A stretch of 33,311 bases of DNA from Hypholoma sublateritium FD-334 SS-4 (GCA_000827495.1 KN817705.1:17007-50317), one strand, 5' to 3'; shown: positions 1 to 10,479, counted from the stretch's first letter. Translations and numbers: made by a program. The notes: generated by a model not told the origin, from the letters alone.

Positions 1-728
1 TATTGAGAATGTAGTGCGCAGTGGTGAAGTTGAGAGAAAATCAATCTTAATATTCTGCCTACATACTGTCCTTATATACATGTAAGTATGGTAGCTAGAT
101 GTATCTACAATATTCTATAAAATACTATATACGAGTGAACAAGTCATTTAGGAAATAGAAAACATATGTAAACACAAATGTAAGAATGTAATAGACGCGC
201 CTCGAAGGCGCTCGTCATTGGTGGAATGTTCGACTACCTACTTGGGTAATCGAGCAATCATTCCAACAGTAGGGAACTACGTCTTTCGCGAAAATATGGT
301 TAAGTTCAATCATAATTGCTATGATATCAGCGCTCTGCACTTTGAACGCTACGAACTCACCTTTATGACGCTACTGGCACTGAGGGCCCGAACAGCACCT
401 GGCGCCAGTTTATGCGCGTTCCCGTGCTGAACGACTGAAGATCCGGAGAGGAGTCCATGAGATGTGAGCTGTGGCTCCCACAGAAACCCCAGCGCGATAT
501 GAAAGCCTATTTATTCTCCGTTGAGAGATTTATTACCTTGCATACAAAGTCTCGTGAAACTCACAAAATGTTGTAACAAATGGCAGGCCATCAATAAGGC
601 CATCAATAGCCCGAATCATAAGTCTCTCTTGGAGGACAGATGGTGGGTTGGTTTCTCCCAATACTTACCGCCGCTGCTTAACCAGGGATCCTGAATGAAT
701 CAGCACGGCGGTGATCAGCGAGTGAGTT
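1..728. other. intergenic, no gene seen
   Basis: AT-rich at the left, becoming mixed. The only ORF of note (218-430, 70 codons) has no recognisable feature and no promoter-like context. I see no repeat or RNA gene here. Confidence 0.6.
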
Positions 729-2450
729 GTGAGTGAGAGTGTGGCACCATCAAGGCAAATCCATCATTTTCGCACCGTCCACAGCGGTCCTCATACGAGT
801 CGACGCGTCGCGTCGCATCCCCCGCCGCCTCTTTCGCTCGTATCGGCCGTTCCAGAACTGGACCAGAGACAAGCTTGTTGCTGGATTCTCCGAATCCCAA
901 CTCATTCTCCCAAGAAAATCGCCCGGCGCATGAACGGCGCTCGCAGCCCTCCAAGCGCATACTTTTTCCGCACCACCTCCCGACCAGGATACAACCGTCT
1001 CTCCGTCGTCCCATCTGTTCCTGGTGCCACCGCCGTGGATGTTCCCACCGCCCGACGCCTGCCGTCTGCCCTCACCGCATGGGCGCGCGCGCCGACGCGC
1101 CGTCGTGCTACCCATCCCCGTCATATGACGGAAGCATACCACCCATCCCGCCCGTATACAGTCGATCGACGCCCCTCCGTCGCCCACTCCATGCGCCCAG
1201 TCCGGCTGGAACACCCCCACTCCGCCGCAGGACCCCGGGCACGCGTCACCCCGTACGTCCACCAAGCCCACCTGCCTACCCGGCACGGCGTCGTGTCGCG
1301 TCGCCTTTCCCGGCGTCTGCGCCGCCGCCGCCGCAACCGCCACCGGCAGCCCTTCCCGCCGCCCGCCGCCCGCACCGCGCTGCCTCCCTGCCCGCACGCG
1401 CGCGAGGCACTGGCACGCCGTCGTATGCGTCCCTCCCCGCCGATATCACCGCAGTCCCCGCGCTGCCCGTCGCGTGTCGGCGCCGCGTCTTCCGCCTGAC
1501 CGCTGGATGTGTCGATGCCCTGCTCGCACCGCTCGAGCACCGTTCCACTGTAACGAACGCGCTACAAGCGCAGCGAGGGCGTTATAGTGCTACCCCTACC
1601 CCCCTCTCGACTTACGTTTGCGAAACCGTCTCTCTAGAGTTACCCGTGAGTCATCACGCGACGCGTCATGGCGCGCAACGCATATCCCGACCATACCCGC
1701 CGTCGCGCCGTTCGTTCGTTGGTGCTTATGGAGAATGCTATCTTCAGCGCGGGAAGAAGGGATCGTGAGTGACGCGGTTACGGCGGGGTACAACTCGCGG
1801 AGGGGGAAACGCGAAAGGGCGGGCGGGCGATGCGGATCGGATCGGATCTGGTGGTGGGCGCGGGTGTACTCAGTTGGCGTGAGGGGAGAGCGTGCGGCCT
1901 GCGGCGTGTGTAAGTGAGAGGGACGACGACGGAGTCCTGGGAGCGTCTAGCGGGTGAAGCGCTCGACCTCCAGGGATCCCCGCGGACATTCATGCCGTGG
2001 GCCGCCGCCGGCGTGCGTTGTTCCAGGGCGCAGATGCCGACGTCAGCCTGGCGCGCGGCGGTCGGGGCGTGGGGTGACGCACCCCCATCAGCACACGGAC
2101 ATGTAGTGTCAAGCGGAGAACGTGCCCCGATTCATTGAACCTCAACGCATCTAACCGTCCTTGACTTCCTCTTCGCTAACGGGCGTATCGGTGATTCATG
2201 CGAGGGGAAAAACGGATAGGGGCTGGTAATACGGAAGCACACCCCTCCGCGATGGCGGCGCAGCGGATGAACGTGGCGCGGTAAGTACGGCCATCGGTGT
2301 ACCGCCCAACCACAACCCGCCTCGACACCCCATCCACAGCTCACTCCCCCATCGTCACCCCCCCCTCCCTTGCCCTGGTCGTTCCAGACGCCCCGCACCG
2401 CTCGAGCCCCGCGCCCGCTCGCGGAAGTAACACCCCGCGTCTCCTATCTG
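729..2450. other. GC-rich island with overlapping ORFs in several frames
   Basis: The sequence changes abruptly to very high GC with many CpG steps. Long open frames occur on both strands at once, as expected from low stop-codon frequency in GC-rich DNA, so frame length alone is weak evidence for coding. The best candidate is listed separately (875-1768). A second + frame at 1914-2138 could be an exon, but nothing confirms it. This could be the remains of a GC-rich gene or a CpG-rich promoter region; I cannot decide from the sequence. Confidence 0.5.
875..1768 (+). CDS. possible proline/arginine-rich low-complexity protein
   Basis: This frame is open for 297 codons and is the longest in the GC-rich island. 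From about residue 70 to 200 it is dominated by Pro, Ala, Ser and Arg, with runs such as PPPPQPPP, as in intrinsically disordered parts of fungal regulatory proteins. No folded domain, signal peptide or membrane segment is visible. Two other frames are also open across much of the same DNA (729-1499 on + and 750-1397 on -). I chose this one because its composition is most protein-like and it continues past 1560, where GC content falls. The start codon is arbitrary. It may equally be non-coding GC-rich sequence. Confidence 0.22.
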   Translation: MLLDSPNPNSFSQENRPAHERRSQPSKRILFPHHLPTRIQPSLRRPICSWCHRRGCSHRPTPAVCPHRMGARADAPSCYPSPSYDGSIPPIPPVYSRSTPLRRPLHAPSPAGTPPLRRRTPGTRHPVRPPSPPAYPARRRVASPFPASAPPPPQPPPAALPAARRPHRAASLPARARGTGTPSYASLPADITAVPALPVACRRRVFRLTAGCVDALLAPLEHRSTVTNALQAQRGRYSATPTPLSTYVCETVSLELPVSHHATRHGAQRISRPYPPSRRSFVGAYGECYLQRGKKGS

Positions 2451-3411
2451 GTGCGCATGGACGGTGAAAAAAGTTACTTATTGGCCGAACTTGCTAACGT
2501 GCAGGCCTCTGTCAGCCGAGATGCCGATACAGGTTAACTTATTCTCACGCATGGTAATCTGCTAATGTGCTGACTTGCGGACTGGCACAGCGAGCCGGAT
2601 ATCACAAGCTTGTACCATCGATTTTGCGTGTGATTAGGATAGTAGAATATATAAAGTGTGAATATTCTTTATCAAGATTCCTATTTGAAAGTGGGGATAT
2701 GCTCAGCAGGAACTCAGCAGCACCCCAGGGCCCAAGCCGTCGCAATATCCGTCCAATCATTGATCTTTATTTGATTTTGGGATCAATCACCCGCATTTGA
2801 TATCTTCGTAGGTCATATTTTATCTCGTATCTATATGAGACTATTGGCCGAACAATAAATATATTAATTTATTCCGGTCGTGCGCAATGGGTACACAGAT
2901 CACACTGCTTTGAAGTGTCGGGCTTCGGTCGAGCTTTGGTGCGGCTTTTGTACAGTCTGTTTCGTTCACATATCTCGAAAGTTGGCGTCATGAGATCAGG
3001 TGTCACGCATCAAATTTATCACTCATCTTTCAAGGCAGACATACAAGTATTATCAGTAGAAAAGATATATCAAAAAAATGAATAGGATAATGCGATTAAA
3101 CTTGAAACGTGCATGGAATATTCATCGTAGACCAGTCGCACTCACGCTCTCTGTTTTTATTCATGAAATCTTTGGTTATATGTGATTTTATCTACATCCC
3201 CTCATTCTGGTAGCTACAAAATGTACAAAATCGCACAGCAGGTTTGACAGCAGGTAGGCACAACATGCAGAGGACCGCCTAGGCGTGTCCGCGTATTAGT
3301 AATACCGGCAGCATCGGCACGCACGTTAACCGTGCTCTGCCGAGCCAGGCCGACCTTTCGCCACACACGCGAGGTCGCACGTTAGCGTGCCGCGTATAGG
3401 AATAACGTGTG
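2451..3411. other. intergenic, no gene seen
   Basis: AT-rich sequence without a convincing ORF; the 77-codon frame at 2567-2800 has nothing to support it. The motif AACTTGCTAACGTGC at about 2488-2502 resembles, inverted, the right side of the foldback at 3412-3492. The two could therefore be ends of one old element of about 1 kb, but the match is too weak to assert. Confidence 0.45.
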
Positions 3412-3492
3412 CTAACTTGTTCCATTCTAACGTGCCTGCGATAAGTTAGCACCAGCTAACTTATCGCAGGTGCACGTTAGGAGAGCAAGTTA
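3412..3492. repeat. foldback / hairpin element rich in AACGTGC motifs
   Basis: The inner arms 3427-3450 and 3455-3480 are reverse complements apart from a 2-nt bulge, separated by a 4-nt loop (ACCA). Outer blocks AACTTG (about 3414-3419) and CAAGTT (about 3486-3491) extend the structure. The motif AACGTGC or its complement GCACGTT occurs about five times between 3320 and 3480, both in the arms and just to their left. It may be the tip of a small foldback transposon or an old MITE. A regulatory palindrome is possible but nothing nearby is obviously regulated. Confidence 0.75.
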
Positions 3493-3854
3493 CTTTTGTA
3501 ACCACCGTGGCGCGGTTGTTAAAGCTGAAGCTAAAGGCTTGCTGATGTGTCGCGGGCACTGGGAGGCATGCATGGTTGACTCCATAGTGTACCTTCTTTC
3601 ACTCCGTACCCATAGCTGAGCGTGCTATACGGCATTCCGTTCTATATAAAAATATAAGTACATCGTCACTGTCCTCCACAAGCGCCGATTCAGATGGGCT
3701 AACCGCCACAAAAGCACCGTTGCAAAGTCAGCCGACTGCATGATCTAAATAAACATGGCTTTATTGACAGAGGAAATTCAAAGTGGTGAAAAGACATTAC
3801 CTGGTAAGAATCAGGCGCCGATACGGATGTATTTATAAATTATAGAAATGGATG
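3493..3854. other. intergenic, no gene seen
   Basis: Mixed-composition sequence. A TATA-like string lies near 3643-3655, but no convincing ORF follows it in the expected position. Confidence 0.5.
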
Positions 3855-5345
3855 GCTTCTCTGGCGTCTAATTCCAGAGCGCCTGACCCCTTCCGAAAAT
3901 ATTACAGAACGGCATGGCATATCATGAAATGGTCCCGGCTGCATCCAATCAATGAATATAAATATGTTAAATATGAGAGATCGATATTGCCAGGGAATCC
4001 TTCACGGCTTGGGGTTTCTGTCCTGCGATTCTCTTGCCGTTTCCGAGACAACTCAATATATGTAGTATTTATGTACACATATAACCACTTTCCCACCGTC
4101 ACCTATACCATAGGCACCTCTTCAAAAGCACCGAAGCCCATTCCGCCTGTATTCACTCAGGACAAATTCCAGAACCATCGAAGACGGTTATCGCGTCTGA
4201 ATCAGGGGAGTCGACATGGATGTGCTGATATTATTACCTGGAATGAAATTCCATATTTGAGATCAACAATTTCGGATGGACGTAATGTGAGAATGGCATT
4301 TTTGTAGCACTCCCAATGTCTTCCCTGGCGCCTATTTGGACTCCTGACCTCCCGTTATCTGTATTGAATGCTTCCAGTCAATTGAGGACCTAATATATAC
4401 TGCAGCAAAGATATACTCTATGTACCATATGACCAGACCAGATATATGTGTCGTCTCTGCTTTAGAACACTTTGCTCACACCGCGCCACTTACTGGCAGT
4501 GAGCAACGAGCGTCGTAAGACTAATCAGAAGCTGAATATACACGGGCTGAAAAACCCACTGCATGTGTGTTATACAGGTCGCAGAAAAAAAAGATTACAG
4601 CCTACGATTTGGGATATTGAATGCCGAAACTACTTAAACTTTACAATGTTGAAGCGGATTGCCGTATTGCGAGGTTGGTTCCGATCCAACAACCCGGTGG
4701 ACATAGCGTGAGAGATCGGTAGTTTTACTAAGACGAATATAGTTACTGGCGCTTATTGGCAGAACGCCTGACCTCGGCCTGACCTGCTACATGATACTTA
4801 TTAGAGATTAACTTCGTTATAGAATTCCGATTGGTTTCTCTGGTGCCTCCTGATACTGCCGATTGTCCGTAAAATTCAATATAGTAAAGTTCCAAGTCCG
4901 TAATTAGTGCAACACTTGGCCGCCGCTTCAGATCAACTTGCGAGCGCAGACACACCCACCTCCGCACAGTCCCAATTGCTAAATATTGAGAAGTTCTGAG
5001 TTTAAAGGGGTATTACCACGTAATACAGATTTGTTTACATGTTTTACACAACGAAACGGACTGCCTTATTGTTAATTCGAGCCTGGAGCCAACTTGCAAC
5101 TTAGGGACATAATGTGAGGGATAGATTGGAGATAAATGCATATATTTAGTCTATACTGGCTTCTTCGGCGCCTACTCATTGGAACTCCTGATCTGCTATT
5201 CAATTGTCTCCTCATTTCCGAATTGAATACTTCCAAAAACTTCCGGTAGACACGGGCAAATTCAAATGTTCCGCGAGGACGTGAGATAGACCACAGGAAA
5301 GACATCCCATATGACCAGACCAAAAGATACACGATGTCCGCTTGG
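3855..5345 (+). repeat. degenerate direct repeats, about 420-464 bp apart
   Basis: An anchor related to CTGGCGCCTA followed 10-20 bp later by CCTGACC or a variant recurs at 3861, 4325, 4746 and 5165 (spacings 464, 421 and 419 bp). Two units also share CCATATGACCAGACCA (4425-4440 and 5307-5322) at a similar offset from the anchor. The last unit forms the upstream region of the gene at 5427. The array may therefore be successive duplications of a promoter, or of a gene 5' end whose coding part has decayed. A 151-codon frame at 3852-4307 lies inside this region and is not considered a gene. Confidence 0.6.
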
Positions 5346-5348
5346 AAT

Positions 5349-5356
5349 CTATAAAA
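5349..5356 (+). promoter_or_regulatory. TATA box of the gene at 5427
   Basis: CTATAAAA lies 71-78 nt upstream of the ATG at 5427, and the ATG has a good context (CCACCATG). This spacing fits fungal TATA-containing genes with a short leader. Confidence 0.65.
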
Positions 5357-5426
5357 CCAGCACCCCCAACCACAGCTGATCGCATCGAGTCATTTCAATC
5401 CCCTTGAAAACAAGTCGCCATCCACC

Positions 5427-6072
5427 ATGTCATCTGTCGCCGGCCCCCAAAACGAAAATGAATTTGAGGAGCACGTCAAGCCGCTATTCAAGAGCTTTGA
5501 AGGCAGAAGCGACGCGGATCTCACCGACGAGGTCGTTACCCAGCAGATCTTGGGCCCCGACAGCATCCTGATTCAGGGGGCCAGCCTGGCCACGTTCTCC
5601 GCCCCAAAGGAGCTCAAGATCACTCGTGCCGGAAGCTTCGTCCCCGCATTTGACGGTAAAACCCGCGGTATGTGGATGATAAATACAAGGATCTTGGCTA
5701 GAATTCTGACGATATGTCTATGGCATGCAGACCAGTGGGGAGGGTCCTCTCTGGGAGCATTACGCCATATTGGGCGTCCCGAACAGGTCACTTTCTCCGT
5801 ATACAATGGGGTGGTAGTTCGCCCTGGAGTCCTCCGGCTCGTTATTCTCTTTTTTAACGTCCAGCAGCACAGGGTTGGCGTGGTAAGCACAGTTTTTCTC
5901 CATTTGTACATAAGTCCTGTGAATAATCGCGGTCTTTTATTTCCCGGGAAGTTTGTCGGTAAGTATCTCTACAAGCCATGCGCGTATAAGTACTCATATC
6001 AGTGCAATAGGCAGGGTGATTCCTGAAGACCCTACATTCACTATGGGTCACGGCAACTTCACCGGCTTGTAG
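5427..6072 (+). CDS. three-exon gene, function unknown (about 176 aa)
   Basis: Proposed exons are 5427-5667, 5731-5958 and 6011-6072. Intron 1 (63 nt) starts GTATGT and ends GCATGCAG. Intron 2 (52 nt) starts GTAAGT and ends CAATAG. Splicing intron 2 joins a frame ending PGKFVG to RVIPEDPTFTMGHGNFTGL and a stop, which reads as a natural C-terminus. The first 80 residues are acidic and helical-looking, with EFEEHVKPLFKSFEG near residues 12-26. The middle is hydrophobic and beta-like. There is no signal peptide. Intron 1 is a multiple of three and open, so retaining it gives a 197-aa protein. I do not recognise the family. The start is supported by the TATA box and the ATG context. The exon 2 boundaries are the least certain part. 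Confidence 0.6.
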
Positions 6073-6212
6073 ATCATGCTCCCCATGACGGAAAACCAAT
6101 GAGATGAATTGTGCCTTTGATATCTGAATGTACTACCTAGTACCATGTAACATGTTCAATACAAATTTTGCGTGCTTGATACAACTGTGTGCCATTATGC
6201 AAGACTGGAACC

Positions 6213-6557
6213 TCACCAGTACTTTGGGGTTCCCGCTGTTGAGTACATGTATGAGCCTCCGACATTCAAATATAAATTTAATTCGAATTTGACAGGAGAG
6301 TCAACCGCAACTTGCAAGCGAGAAGATAGATCCAGCTCGCAATTCTCAACGAAGGTGACATGCACTACGTCCTCGGGAGTTGGTGGACGATCAAAGGGGA
6401 AAGGCGGAATGACGCAGCGGCCCGAGTAAGTAGCACCGTCCATGTTCTCCGGCACATATATCTTCTGCATGATGGTGTTCAGTTCATGGTCGCACTCAGC
6501 AATAGACTCCTGCAGTACAGCCCATTGGGAAATGTTCGGTTTGTGGTGGGCAATTGT
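6213..6557 (-). CDS. 3' coding segment of a minus-strand gene, 5' end unresolved
   Basis: This frame is open for 114 codons before a TGA and is strongly protein-like: SIAECDHELNTIMQKIYVPE, then IPPFPFDRPPTPEDVVHVTF, ending AGTPKYW. It runs convergently with the gene ending at 6072. Just upstream (minus sense) an ATG in good context at about 6571 opens the +1 frame (MASLEQLPTTNRTFPN), and a 52-nt intron-like stretch (GTAAAG...CTATAG) lies at about 6621-6672. No splice arrangement I tried joins these cleanly, so there may be a frameshift (pseudogene) or an exon I cannot place. The function is not recognised. Confidence 0.4.
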   Translation of the reverse strand, partial: TIAHHKPNISQWAVLQESIAECDHELNTIMQKIYVPENMDGATYSGRCVIPPFPFDRPPTPEDVVHVTFVENCELDLSSRLQVAVDSPVKFELNLYLNVGGSYMYSTAGTPKYW

Positions 6558-6619
6558 TCAAGAGACGCCATGAAGTTTGCGACATGTATCTACGTGGATA
6601 AACGTGAACTACGCAGACG

Positions 6620-8299
6620 ACGACCTATAGTTGGCAGTGAGCTTGGATTTGATATAGGTAATCACGCGGACTTTACTGATCTAGCGTAGATGTAATATGG
6701 TCCGCTGAATCCCAATGTCTTCAACATCGACGCTTTGGAGTACATCCTGGGGCAGAGGCGGTGCATACCGGGGTGGAAGGTGGTAAATCGTGAGACGATG
6801 ACGGCGGGGGATGCTACTCCCCCAAGAGGAGCGGTACGATAAATATATGCAAAATAGAGCTCGACGCATCGCTGTAAGCTGTGGTACACGAAGCGGGAGT
6901 GAGCATGTGCCTGGGTCTTCACATTATAAGCTTCGTGCTGAGATGTGTGCCTAACAAGCGCTCGATATATGTTGATATTAAACCCCCACAGGACGGGCTT
7001 GTCGATGGATGGAAGGAATGGAGACCCGGTTGTGTTCTCCGCGGGTGGATATAGCGGGTGACAATGGTGTTGATCATTGGATAGGGATGAACGCGGAATG
7101 AGCGTCCGCACGCTGACGACATGAAGGGATCACGGGGCGCGGATAGGAATGGGTGTGGCCCGCGATGGGCTAGACGAAGAGACAGAAGACCGAAAGCGTG
7201 TAGACAGAAATCTCGACTGAGAGGCATGGGTTATCAGCCAAAGACGAACGTTCCAGGCAGCAATGGTGGAAGCTCAGAGGAAACTCAGAGGAAGGAGAAG
7301 CTGATCATCGCCCGGGAATTGCTGAATATATGCGGGCCTGGCGCAAGGTGTCGGCGGTCTGCACATCAGGCTAGGTGCAGAAGCGAGACGCAGATGGCGG
7401 AGACACGAGAGACGAAGCGATCGTCGTAGTGTCCGATTGAGTGTCTCGTGTTCCGTCTGGAAGGCACTACGCAGGCGGCAGCTAAGGGACAGGCGGCGAG
7501 CGTTTTGGGTGGGAGATAGTTCGTGGATTTGTAGAATCCGTTGATTGAGAGACGGCGCTGTAACGGTCGAGATCAAGAGGTACGCAACGGGGGAGTACGT
7601 CGTGGCTACGGAGAGAGTATCTCGTGTTTATTCTAGGAGGTGCTGTGACGGACGGCAGGTGTTTGGGGAGAGCGAGTTGCTACATGTGCGCTGCGCATTC
7701 GTGAAATCCGCCGCTTCAGAGGTGCTTCTGAATGCTTCTGAAGAAAATCGCGAAAGACACTGGCTCATTGCCCGTGGAGTGGCGAAACATCTGAGGAGAT
7801 CGTAAGTCACGGTCAGGGCGAGGAGACAACAGAAATGCTAATATTACTTGAATATTACCGTAATCAATTCAACAGCACCGCGCTGTAACATTCGAGAGGT
7901 AACGATACATTGAGCTTTTACTGAAGGTACGCATCGTGGCGACTTTGGATGCGGGAGTGTACGACTGAGAACGACGACAGCAACTTTTGTGAACTGCGGG
8001 GGTCAGGCAAGGGTCAGCGCGACCGGCAAAGTTCAACCTGAGCTTGAACGATTGACCTTCCGACCAGCCGACCATCCACGGCAAGTTCGGCCGTCGCGCA
8101 CGTGTCAATTGTCAAAAACCAACAAGTTCAAACTAAATCCACCACGTATGCACTATAGTACGACCTGGCGGCAAATGAAGTGAGTCCTGTCAGCAAAGCG
8201 ACGCGCGCCTCGACGTGGGGAGACTCACAGATCGTTAGACGTAGAGATGTACCTGTGACAATGCGTGTTTTTCTTTTTTTAAAAAAGAAGAACAGTTGG
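6620..8299. other. no confirmed gene; several weak ORFs
   Basis: ORFs of 60-149 codons occur on both strands (for example 6662-7111 minus and 7545-7805 plus), but none has a signal peptide, a known motif or a clear splice pattern. The + strand is purine-rich between about 7100 and 7800. A short direct repeat, CTCAGAGGAA, occurs twice near 7271-7291. A T-run/A-run inverted repeat lies at about 8270-8291. Confidence 0.4.
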
Positions 8300-9250
8300 A
8301 GCTGCTAAACGTTACGCATTACACCCCACCGTTGCGCACGCCCGAGAAACGATCACGATCGCGACAAGCGACCAACACCAGCCAGACGACAGCAGCAGCC
8401 AGAGGCACGGGCCGGGCGGCAGATCGGGGTAAGTATCCGTTCGATGCCCGTGCACCTGCGGGGCCCGCTCGTGCCACTCGCGCAGCAGCACCCGCCCGAC
8501 GGACGGCTCGACCTCCGTGCCGTTGCGCGACGCCTTGCTCTCCGTGTCGCGATTCCATTCCACGGGTGCCGCAGGTTCCGCGTGTGAGCGAACGCCAGCC
8601 GCGCCTCGCAGGGCCACTCGCCCACCCTGCCCGGGACGGGGGTGGTGCGGGCGCTCGTCCCCTGCGCCGCCTGTGTCGTCGCCGACGCCGTCATCCGCGT
8701 GGACCAGATCGGATATCCACGGATGCACTCATCCTCCTCGCGCGTCTTCGCGCCCCCGGCTCGCGCGCCCAGGGGCTGACGCGTCCAACGAGAATCGCTC
8801 AACCAGCCCGCGTTTGAGATACAATCCTGCGCTCGTCGGTGCGGTTGCGGTCAAGTCCCCGACGACGAGAGGCGTGTTATCGACAATACGGTGATCGCTG
8901 GTCGAGAAAAGGGGGCGTGGCTGACTGGAGATCCGACTCGGAAGCGCGGCAGGGGAGCGATGCGGTGGGCGGCTTGTCCGCTGCACATCGCCCGGGTCGA
9001 GCAGAAATCCTACGCAAACGCGCTTGATCTCAGCGCTATCGATCACCCGAATGCGGGCACTAGCGCGCACCTCGCGTAGCCGTGAAATTCCCTGCTCTTG
9101 TTGACGCCAAAAATCAGAAAGACTGCCGTACTCGTCCGGCGCGCCTGGTCTAGGATCCCTTCGCTGTGCATCTGCGTCGCCCACACCCCACGCGACACGC
9201 TGATATCCAAATCGCCCTGTCCGCGAAGAGTCAGGTCTCGCGTTCATTCG
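8300..9250. other. second GC-rich block with overlapping ORFs
   Basis: GC content rises sharply here, as at 729-2450, and frames are open on both strands. The longest and most protein-like frame is on the minus strand (8729-9247), followed by another at 8312-8728. Both are described under the minus-strand candidate. Confidence 0.45.
8312..9247 (-). CDS. possible minus-strand gene, two frames
   Basis: The first frame (9247-8729, 172 codons) contains a helical-looking stretch, SLSDFWRQQEQGISRLREVR. It ends at a TGA just where a second frame (8728-8312, 138 codons) begins with an ATG. The second frame ends in a hydrophobic stretch (LWLLLSSGWCWSLVAIVIV) that could be a C-terminal membrane segment. 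They could be one gene split by a frameshift or an unplaced intron. GC-rich composition keeps other frames open too, so this is a weak call. The function is unknown. Confidence 0.22.
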
Positions 9251-9478
9251 TGATTATTGGCGGAGGACTCGCCTGGCTCAGGATGAAGTACCACGTCGGA
9301 AAATAGCGAGAGAGAAAGCGGCCACATTGTCATTGCAATATTGACATAACGAGAGTATCTAATGGTAAAGTCGGCATTCACCATCTATGGCAGAAAAAAT
9401 GTATGGGACTACTGGCTGCACAGAGACCGGGTATCCGAAATCCGACGCGAAAGGTTTTCTTGGCGTGCAGTGAGGGCT

Positions 9479-9721
9479 TTAATTGTCGATGGGCCCGGGA
9501 GACTGGGAAAGCACCCGCCGGAGTCCGGTCTCTCGTTCCGCGGCGCGTTGAACATCGGCATTGTTCATCGCTCTGGCCAGTGCATGGTTGTGCGCCTTGA
9601 ACCATGAAGCGAGATTACGGAGCTCAGCTTGACGCTCCATCCCTGGGGCTGTGGCAGCTTGAGCTAGTGCGGTGATGGCCGTGAGGAAAATAAAGATGCA
9701 GGGGTGAATGAATAAGGCCAT
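9479..9721 (-). CDS. small secreted protein candidate (80 aa)
   Basis: This is a single-exon frame. The first 22 residues form a textbook secretion signal: MALFIHPCIFIFLTAITALAQA with a likely cleavage after AQA. The mature part is about 58 residues, without cysteine, charged and predicted helical (for example LASWFKAHNHALARAMNNAD), and ends SQSPGPIDN. A TATA-like CATAAAATG lies about 53-61 nt upstream of the ATG, which has a purine at -3 and G at +4. The protein probably enters the secretory pathway. Whether it is an effector-like protein or something else cannot be told from sequence. No paralogue was found in the window. The signal peptide is seen; the function is not. Confidence 0.62.
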   Translation of the reverse strand: MALFIHPCIFIFLTAITALAQAATAPGMERQAELRNLASWFKAHNHALARAMNNADVQRAAERETGLRRVLSQSPGPIDN

Positions 9722-9773
9722 CTTGAGTATGGGCGAAATGGGGATGGGTCAAGTCTGCGTCGTTCCTATGCTT

Positions 9774-9782
9774 CATTTTATG
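9774..9782 (-). promoter_or_regulatory. TATA-like box of the small secreted protein gene
   Basis: CATAAAATG on the minus strand, about 53-61 nt before the ATG at 9721. Confidence 0.4.
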
Positions 9783-9851
9783 CCGGATTCCTGGAGTCAG
9801 CCACAAGTCAGCCATATTTTGAGATAGACTGACATCTGTTCGCTTCAGCTT

Positions 9852-10317
9852 CTACACTAGCGCAATCGTGATCGAGTTGTCAGGGTTCCCCGACTGCGTA
9901 ATGCACGTCCGTGCTGTTTGGAGGTTCTGACGCTGCTGGGACATCGGGGCTTTGCTGTCGAGATTGCAGATGGTGAAGGAGCTGGATTTGACATGGACAC
10001 GGAGGGTACTAGTGATGGTAGACGCGTGTGAGGATCGGATAATATAAAGACGGTCAGCACGGGCAGCGGTAGAAAGGGGAGACAGACGTACAGAGGGAGG
10101 CAACGACCTGGGCAATCTCCGTTATACGACTGTCGTTGGGTCTGGCGTTCAGTCCAGCGATGCAAGAGTGCAGCTCGAGCGGAGCTGCTACTATGAGACA
10201 TTCAGCACGATGGACAGTAGAACCGGGAGCTTCCGTGATTGTGTAAGTGACAGAGCCGGCGAGGAGTAACTGGCATGCGAGAGAGGGACTGGCGCCGTTC
10301 GACGCGTGCGCGTCCAA
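9852..10317 (-). CDS. exon-like fragments of a minus-strand gene, incomplete model
   Basis: Two protein-like stretches occur in order on the minus strand. The first (about 10280-10108) reads GSVTYTITEAPGSTVHRAEC and continues to ITEIAQ. The second (about 9998-9852) reads STLRVHVKSSSFTICNLDSK and ends SITIALV with a stop. Between them is an intron-like gap ending CATCACTAG, but no canonical donor gives the right phase, so the junction is unresolved. The start is not identified; a further fragment around 10330-10430 may be upstream coding sequence. This may be a real spliced gene or a decaying one. It lies in the same orientation just upstream of the secreted protein gene. The function is not recognised. 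Confidence 0.3.
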
Positions 10318-10479
10318 GACGCGTGTGCGAGACTGCGGGAGCTAGCGCGAGAGACAGCGTAGACACTACATGGACGTCGTGTGCGGCGTTGATGAGAAGT
10401 CTTGGGCCAATGTCGTGTCGCAGCTGGGGTGGGACCGTCATCGTCAATGGTGGTCCAATGTCGACGTAGTACATACTCA

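Noticed and set aside
3852..4307. 151-codon ORF as a gene
   Set aside because: It starts inside a degenerate repeat unit, has no domain or signal, and its composition follows the surrounding DNA.
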